From contig NZ_JACHMZ010000001.1 in assembly GCF_014205165.1 (NCBI RefSeq), positions 2,316,501-2,380,500 on the forward strand: DNA of 64,000 nucleotides, read 5' to 3'. The DNA comes from Micromonospora carbonacea (GTDB lineage Bacteria > Actinomycetota > Actinomycetes > Mycobacteriales > Micromonosporaceae). Positions 34,801 through 43,800 of the stretch are shown here, piece after piece; the stretch's first letter is position 1; each line of letters opens with the position of its first letter. Both the position numbers and the translations under genes were made by a program. The notes beneath the pieces were generated by a model. That model saw only the letters and a program-made list of their open reading frames with translations. It ran no database searches and was not told the DNA's origin.

Positions 34801-37800
34801 GGAGCGGTGGGTGGTGGGGACCAATGAGCGGTTGGGGTCGGGGGGTGGGGTGCGGTCGGTGGCGGTGGTGTTCGATCCGGGTGCGGAGACGGTGGTTCGG
34901 CTCAGCCGGTACGGCAGTGACCTGAGGGTCAGCGACAACGTCTATGTGAGTGCTGATGGCACCGAGGGTCGGATTACCCAGTTGCACTGGCTTGCGGGTC
35001 TTCCGTCCCGCGCCTACGGGCATGAGTTGAAGCACTTCGCCGGGGTGCCGCACGACGGGTCGCCGGGTGACCTGCTCAGGACGGCCAGGACTGTCGGTGA
35101 CGATCATCTGCACGAGCCGGGGTTCACCACCTGGGAACTTGAGCAGATCCGGGCGACGGCCGCTTCGTACGTGGCTCCTACGGTCGCGCCCCGGCCGGCC
35201 CGGTCGTCGGAGTCGGGGTCGGGGTCGGGGTCGTCCGGGTCGGTGGTCGGGTCGTCGGAGCGGGTTTCTGGTTCGTTGCCGGGCGGGCCGGCGGCGATGG
35301 AGTGGCACCCCCCGGCTGACGCCGACGCCGTTGCGGAGCACGAGGACCTGGCCGGAATGGACGGGGCCACCCGGCCCCCGTCGGAGAGTTCCTCGTCCGA
35401 GGACCTCCCCGTGCCGGGCTCGACGATCGACTTCCGGAAGGCCAGGGAAGACTGGCACAAGATCGAGTTCCGGATGTCCCGCTACGACAAGCTGTGGAAC
35501 AACGACGAGCTGAGAGCCGCCTACGAGGGCTTCAAGAAGCAGTTGAAGCTCGAGCTCCGGCTGAAGGCCGAGGGCAGGACCAACGACGAGATCGACGCCG
35601 AGGTCGTCAAGCGGTTCGGCGCTGACCGGGTCGCCCCGTTCGCGCAGTTGATGGCGGACAACCACGCCTTCTCCGCCCCGGCCAAGTGGTGGTTCAACCA
35701 CCAGCACGACAGCGACTTCGACGCCCAGTTCCGGGAAGCCGTCCAGGAGTTCCGGTCGAGGCTCGCCCTCTGGGGCAAGATCGGCCCCGCCGTCGCCGAA
35801 CGTATCACCGAGCAGAGCGGCAACCGGATGCTCGAGGCGACGCCCGGTGGGCAGATCTTCGACAACATCATGCTCGGCACCGGCAGCTTCTTCAACTACC
35901 CGCCCGGCTTCAACCGCATGTGGGAACAGTTCTCCCACCAGCTCGTGGCGGTCACCGACGGGATGATCGACGCGCACGTGTACCGGGGGGTGATGGTGCC
36001 GAGTGTCCTGCACAACACCGAGGCGAAGATCCTCTTCGAGAAGGTCGACCGGCGCGAGATCGAGGGCCTGCGTGTCGTCGCCTGGGAGTTCGTCGCCAAG
36101 AACAAGATCGCGAAGGCGGGCGAGTACGTCGTCCGTTCCCAGGGGTCCTACAACGAGCGGGTTCCGAAGCTGGAGAAGGGCAAGACCTCGAAGACGTTCG
36201 ACGAGCGCCAGCAACAGCTCTACGAGCAGCTCACCTACCGCCGGGAGGAGTACAACCGGATCGGCCTCCAGGACTCGATCCCCGATCTCCCGCCGGTCGA
36301 ACGCAAGGGCAGCGACTACGTCTTCGTCGTGTCGGACGCGAACCAACCCGAGGTCGACGAGAGCCCAGAGAGCCTCACCAGAAAATGGTCGATGGCGCTG
36401 GAGAGCCAGACCGCCGACAACCCGTTGGCCCAACTGGACCAGATTCTGGCCGTGCTCGAGTACGCGCAGAACGACCGGGAGACCTCGGATGGCGAATCGT
36501 CGTTCGTCGACCTCGCCACCGGCCTCTCGCGGGTGAACACGGGCACGGCCGGCAGCCTGTCCAGCTCGATCGCCAGCATTCTCGTGCCACCGACCCGGCG
36601 CAACACCGCGCTGGACTCGACCGACGCCGAACCCGGCCCGTTCCCGGAGGACCCGTATCCGAGCCCGCTCGGATCCGACTACTCGCCCAGGCTCGACGCC
36701 GTACTGGAGGAATGGCCCCCTCCGGCCGACCCGGGCGGCCCGGTCGACGCCGAGGGGCGGGCCGCCACGATCGGCGGCGGCACGTCATCCGCGACGGTGG
36801 ACGCCACGGCGTCCGGGAGCACGGCGAAGGTCGAACGGCCGCGGTTGACGAGAACACCCCTGCCGCATCCCCGGCCGAGGCCCAGGACGACGAGCGCGTA
36901 CCAGATCGAGGCGTCCGCGGGTGGCCCGAGCGTGGGTCAGAGCAGCGCGCCGTTCCGGTCGTACCAGCGGCTGGACGTCAGGACGAGCCCGGACGGCCGG
37001 CCCACCGAGGCGGACTTTCCCGCGCACGTTCCGGCACAACAGCTCGTCACCCACCGGCACCCACCGCTGCGGCTGTCCGACGACGGCACGCTCGCCATCA
37101 ACGGCATCGCCTCGGTCAGCGGCGCCCGCCCGGTGACCGAGGCGACCGAGTTCTACGCGACCGACGAGGTCATCGACGCGGCACGGCGCGCACTGGCGAG
37201 GGCCGGGGCCAACGTCAGGCTGACGGTGGACAGCGCCGCCACCGTCACCGTCGACCACGGTGGCCGACCCGTGACCCTCCGCAAGGTGAGCGCGGACTTC
37301 GACGACCCCCCGCCGGACGTCTGCGTCGACTTCGCGGGCGTCGTCCTCGGTGGCGTACCCGACGGGGTGGTGTTCCGAGCGGGAGGTCGGACCCTCCTGG
37401 CCGAGACCGACGCCGGCAACGGGCGGGAGTTGCTGGGTGTGCATCATCTCGCCGAGGGGGTGGCTGCCGTCGCCGCCGGCGACCTTCCCCTCGCCGCCGT
37501 CGATCCCGGATGGGCGGCGGCCAGGATCGCTGCCGACGGGCGGTTGACCGGCGGCCTCACCCCACCCCCGCTTCCTGGTGCCGCGTACGGTGTGGCGCTG
37601 CGGAACGATCGGGCGAGCCGCGCCGAGCACGCCAGGCTCAGTCAGGTCGCGAGGCGGATCGGCATCAACGAACATGCCTGGCCCAGGATCGGCGAGGCCT
37701 ACGCCGTCAGCACCATCACGTCTCGGGACGCCGACGGCGAAGCCTCGATGACCGCTGACTTCGCCCGTGGCGGCACGGTCGCCAACGGCGCCGGCTGCCA

Positions 37801-40800
37801 CTTCGCAGCGGTCGTCGCGCAGAGCGCCGACGGAAAGACCCAGATCACCCTGGAGAACTACGCCCGTGTCGGCGGGCGCAGACGCGCCGTCGACGAGGCG
37901 ATCGAGCGGACGCTGGCCGCGTATCGCGGCCGGTTCGACACCGTCAGGGCGACGCTCGAACGGGCGGTGGCGGACGTCGGCGGCGACCCCCGGGCGGTCG
38001 ACGCGCGGCGACGCAGACTGGACCTGGCGGAGGCGCTCGCCGTCGTCGAGCGGTCGGGAACCGGGGCGGCCGGCTCCGCCTCGGAGGCGTGGCGGTCCGC
38101 CCGCGCCGCCATGGCGAAGGTGATGGATCTGCCGCGGGCGGGCGACATGTGGCACTTCAGGATGTTCAGCCAGCGCCCCGGCGAGACCTTCCACGAGCAA
38201 CGGGCGGTGCTCTACGACGCCGGCGTGCCGGTCGCGCAGTCCAACCCCCTCACCACGGTCGTCGTCGGCGGCGCCACCGTTCCCGAGCCGGTGCGGATCA
38301 GCTTCGATCCGGGGTCCAAGACTCCGGGGCCTGTCGAACTCGGCAAGCTGCGGTGGGTGTCGCGGCAGACCAGCAGGCTCGCCGTGTGGCGGCACGACAA
38401 CGGCCTTCCCCTGCCCGCAGTCGACGTCACCGGATACGGCAACGGCACCCGCCTGTGGCCGGGCAGCGCGGTGGCCACCGGGTGGGAACGGGCAAACAGC
38501 GTCAGCGACGTCCTCGGCCGGCACCTGGCCCAGGACCTGGGTACGCTGCTCGATGGCGGGCAGGACGTGACGGCGGCCGACATCGTGCTCACCTCGGACT
38601 CTCAGGGCCGTGACCCGGGCGGCGCCGTCGCTGACCGGGTCACAGCCACCGACGACCTCCGCCGGGCCGACGTCGTCGTCGCGGTCCCGTCCCCGGGGCC
38701 GGCGTCCGCCGGGTTGGCCGGCCGGGCGACTGAGGACGAGTTGCTGCCGGGCGGGTTGTCGCAGGCCGAGGCGTTGCGCCGGTTCCCGTGGCTGGGCGGG
38801 GTGAATCCGTACCGTGGCGGGGACTTCGAGACGAACTGCGTGTTGACGGCGATCGGCACCGACCTGTCGCTGGCCGACGGGGTCGGGCACCAGGTGCCGC
38901 CGGAGAAGGCCAGCCCGGTGGCCTGGCTGGAGCGGTACGCCGGCCGGCCGCTGGTGGAGGCGGCCGACTACGCGGCGGTGGTCGAGGTCATGACCGCCGC
39001 GACGCCGGGTGCCCGCGGTGTGCTGGTGACCACCGGCGAGCGCGACGAGATCTCCCATGCCGTGAACGTGCTGCGCACCCACGACGGGAAGGTGGTGTTC
39101 CTCGACGGTCAGCGCGGGGGACTGGCCCGGGGGCCGGCCCAGCCCCGTCGGCTGCGGTTCGTGGCGACGACGCCGGGGGTGGGCGTTCCCCGGGTGCCGT
39201 CGACGGTGGGCGGCGCCGCATTCGTGGGAAGCCCGCAGGAGCTGGACCTGGCCGGGGCCGGCGGCCCCGGCACGGCCGTCGAGAGTGACCTCGCCGCGGC
39301 GCGCAGCGAGCTGTCCGCCGCTCGGGAGGAGGTGGCGCGACAGGTCGCCGCCCGCGCGGCCGGGCCGCCGACGCCCGCAGCGCAGGCGCTGACCGACGGA
39401 ACCGAGACGCAGGCGGCGGAGCGTGCGGCGTGGGAGCGGCTCACCAGGGCCCAGGACCGGGTTGCCGAGCTGGAGCGGCAGCACGCGACGGCGCACCGGC
39501 GCGGGCACCAGGCGCGGGAGCGGGCCGTGCGGCTGGCCGACCAGAGGCGACGGGCGCTGGAGCAGGACGCCGCCACCCGGGAGGCGGAGTGGCGGACGGC
39601 GGTGCGGCAGTGGACGGACGGCCTGGAGGCGTTGCAGGCCGGCGGGGCAGCAGCGGCGGACCGCGCGGCGGAGCGGATCCGGCAGCGGGACGCGGTGCGG
39701 GAGGCCGCCGAGCGGCTCGCGGCCCGGCGGGCCGGCGAGCGGGAGGCCGCCCGGCAGGAGGCAGCCACCCGGGCGGCCCAGCGCCAGGCGGCGGGTCGGG
39801 AGGCACACGAACGGGCGGCGGCACGCGCGCAGGCCCGCAGGGACGAGCAGCGCGCCGACGACCAGGCGGCCGGGCAGGCCCGGCGGCGGTGGGAGGACGG
39901 CCGGCGGGAAGCCGAACTCGCGGAGGCCGGTCGGGTACGCGCGGACGAGGACGCGCGGCGGCAGGAGGACGAGCGGGAGCGGGCCGAACAGCGGGCGGTC
40001 GAGGCGGAACGCGAGCGCGTCGAGGCGGAGCGGCGGGACGCCGACAGCGCGGAACGGCAGGCGGAGACGTGGCGTCGGGCCGAGCTGAGGGACGCGGTCG
40101 ACGCGGCGGCGCGTACGGCGGAACGGGCCCGGTTGGAGCAGCACGTCGCTCGCCACCAGGCGCAGCTCGACCGCGCCCGGCACGCGGCGTCCGACGCGCG
40201 TACGGCCTGGGAGCGTGCGGTCGAGGAGCGGGATCGGGCCGATGCCACTCGGGCGGCGGCCGAGGGGACGGACGGGGCCCCCGAGCCGGCGACCCCGTGG
40301 TACTTCGCCGACGGGGCCCTCGGTGAGCTGAGCGTCTCGGCGGTGCGGCGCCTGACGCCGCAGCAGGTGACCGACACGGTCACCCGGCTGGTGGACGAGC
40401 TGCCGTCAGGGTGGCCGGCCGGGGCGGCCGACGACATCGAGATGGGCACGACCGACCGGCTGGACCTGGGCGCCGCTGCCCAGGAGGCGGCCATCCGGGC
40501 ACGTGTGTCGGCGGTGTTGCGGACGCTGCTGGCGACGCCGGACCAGGGGGATTCCCGTGCCACCGAGGAACACCGCGAACGCTGGGAGCGGGCGCTGTTC
40601 GCCGGGGAGACCCTCAGCGCGGGCGGGCGGCTGGTGTGGATCCGTCCCGTGCCGCACGAGCCGGGACCGACGCCCCCCGGGGATGCCGGTGGCCCGCGGG
40701 TGTTCGGGGTCTCCTTCGGTTCGACGAAGGTCGGCAACGACACGTCCGTGTCCAGCGGACGGAAGTTCGATGGCGGGCTGGAGGAGACCTTCGACATCTC

Positions 40801-43800
40801 GACCGGGCGCGCGTCCAGGTTGATCGCGGGACTCCCCACCCTGTCGGTGAAGGGTGAGCGCCAGCACGCGATGTCCCGGGAGACCCGGGTCATCTGGGGC
40901 CGGAAGATGTTCGTGACCGCGTCGACGTCGTTCACCGGCGGGGTGTCGTTCCAGGTCTTCGTGAACGGCGTCGAGTGGGGGCGGCCGTCGGTGCCGGCGG
41001 AGACCGGGCTCCTCGAACTGTCCCTGCCGACCCTGTACGCCAACGGCAGCGCCGCGCCGGACGCGGCGGCTCAGGTCGCGCCGTCGCCGCCCGGGCCGCC
41101 GACGCTGTCGACGTCGCAGGCACGCGAGGTGCTCAACGCGATCGACCTGACCCCACTCGTGACCGGCTGGCACCGGGTGTTGTCGGCCGCGCTTCCGGCC
41201 GACACCGCTGCCGGGGTCGCCGCGAAGGTCACCCGCCAGCTGCTCAACGAGCGGACGATTCGTAACCGCAGCCGCTGGGTGCTGTCGAACGGGGACATGA
41301 CGGACACGATCGACGAGCGCCGCACGGTCGGCAGGTTCCGCGGCCACGTCGCCACGAGGGCGGTGATCCGGAGGCTGCAACTGGTGGGGGTCACCGAGGG
41401 GGTCACGGTGCGGGACGACCTCGGGGTGATCGCGACCTCCGGCGAGGAGGTGTCGGGCACGAGCGGCGTCGGACTCGGTGCGGACGCCGTGGTCCTCGGA
41501 CTGACCCGCGCGCCGGCCGACCCGCAGGGCCGGGAGGAGGCCGCCGACAGGCCGACGGGCGGCTTCTCGTTCGGCTTCGGCGGCGGGTCCGCCCGGGAGG
41601 CCGCGCTGGAGGTGGGCGGCAAGGTCCTCAACCACACGGTGCTGAACCGCAGGGAGGCGCAGGCCCGGTACCGGGCGGTGTTCGACGTCACGATGACGAC
41701 GCACGGTGATTCCTCGGTGGCGCCGGTGACCCGGCAGGTGGTCGGTGAGCTGGGCGTGCCGTTGAGCGAGGCGCGGCAGTTCGAGCGCAGCGTCTTCGGG
41801 ACGGTCTTCACCCCGGAGCTCGGTGGGCCGGGCACCGGGCGGCCGCAGGCGGTGGTCCCGCCCGCCGTCCCGGTCCCCCCACCCGCGCCGGCAGCGGCAG
41901 GCGAGCTCGCCGCCCGGTTGTCGCCGCGGGTGCTCGGGGCGCCGCAGGCGCGGCAGCCCTACCTGCCCCCCGCCGGCCCGGCCGCCCGGGAGCCGCTGGC
42001 GTTGGCCATGCGGCGCGGTCAGGGGCTGGGGATCGCGGCGAACATGCCCGGGGCGGAACAGGTCGCCGACCTGGTGCAGTCGGTGTTGCGACAGAAGTCG
42101 GGGCGTGCCGACATCGGCGCCGTGGCGAGCCGCACCGTCCTGGCGCAGGTGGGTCGGGCCGCGATGGAGGCCGATCCGACCCGGACGCAGGCTGGAAGGA
42201 AGTTCACGGTGCGGGTCGGCCGCGAGCGGTTCCAGATCCTGGTGACCGAGCACCGCAGGGAGCTGCTGGACAGCCCGGAATATTCGATGACCGTCAACGC
42301 CCGCGCCCTGACCGGAGCCACCACGTCGGGTTCCCGGTCGACCGAGGGCAGCCTCAGCGGCCAGCTGGGTGGCCGGGTGTCGGTCCCGGTGCCCACCAGC
42401 GAGCAGCCCGACCAGCCCGCGCGGACGTCGGAGCCCGGGACGGAACACCAGGGGAGGGTGTTCTTCCCACGGCTCGGCGTCACGGCGGAGCACACGCGGT
42501 CGGCCGAGCACGGGCTCAGCCAGGTGGTGCAGGAATACCGCCGGACCGAGACCGACGGGCACGTCGTCGACCACCGCTACCGCACGGTGTTCGAGGTCGC
42601 GATCCGCGAGCGGACAGGCAGCGGCTGGGGACCCCGTGAGACCTGGTTGGTCGGTGCCGGGCCCGGCGGCGAGGTGGTGACCCACGTCGCGGTGCCGGTC
42701 GAGCACGTGCCGCGTGATCCGCGCACCGGCGAGGAGCGGGCCGTCCCGCCGGCGCGGCTCGACGGCGCGGGCGCGACCCGTCCGAGCCTACGGCCCGAGG
42801 CCGCGTGGGCGCCCGCCGGCCGACCGCCGCACCTGCCGTTGGACGTCCAGGGCAGCGCCGGGTTGTACGCGGCCTTCCGGCACGTGCCGGAGCTGCCGGC
42901 CACCGCGGCGCGGCTGTACCAGCAGGTGAACGGCCTGCCCGACGAGTGGTTCGACGAGCCGATGAACTGGCCCGACGCGATCTTCGATCTCGGCGCCGGC
43001 TCGGCGCTGGCCGGCGGGTTCCCGGAGGCGGTCGAGGAGCACGGGTGGGAGCTGCGACTGCCCGCCCACGACGGCTATCAGCAGGTCGTGCGGGTGCGGG
43101 AGCGGTTCTTCGCGGCGGGCCTGGCGTACCGGTACAGCAGCGACGGCATCGACAGCGCGAACGGCGTCGAGCTTGAGCAGTACCGGCAGTCGGCGATCAG
43201 TCACTCCGCCGGGACGAGCAGCGAGCTCAGCCTCGGCGGCAAGGCCGGGGTCGGGGGCCAGTACCTCAACCACGCGAGGACCGCGAAGCAGGGGGACCCG
43301 GGCAGCGGCGATCCGGGCAGCGGCGACCCGGGCAAGGCCCACGAGCGTGGCCGTGTCGGGGGCGGCCTGTACGTCGAGGGTGGGGTGTCGTCCGGCGGTT
43401 CGGACGGCAGGGACTTCGGCGCGATCGACATCACCCGGGCCACCTACAACGACGTCGTCCACGCCTATCACGGCCGGGTGGCCTTCGAGGTCACCGCCCT
43501 GCGTACCAGGGACGGCGAGACCACCGCGACCGCTCCCGTCCACCTGGACGTGGACGACGCGGTGGATCTCCTGGCGACCGATCGTGCGGCTGAGGACCTG
43601 GGGCTGGACCGTCCCCGGACGCCGACGCCGGACCCGACGCCGACGCGCGAGATCATCGACCCTGAGTTGTTGCCCGCCGTGGGGCACCCCGAGCGGCTGC
43701 GGGCCAACGCCGTGCTGGACACGATCCTGCGGCGGTTGCGGCAGCGCGGCCTGTTCGCCTCCGGCGAGGGCATCCCCGACCACCTGCGGCGCGCGCTGGT

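Noticed and set aside
35950..36130. ADP-ribosyltransferase active site (VYRG)
   Set aside because: Only an Arg-containing element is visible. The following Ser-Thr-Ser and ExE motifs cannot be found, so the domain stays unassigned.
20186..36433. Very long open frames on the - strand (20186-23551, 25208-30943, 31187-36433)
   Set aside because: They lie opposite the giant gene. High third-position GC makes the antisense frame open. They are Arg/Gly/His-rich with no domain motif and no ribosome binding site.
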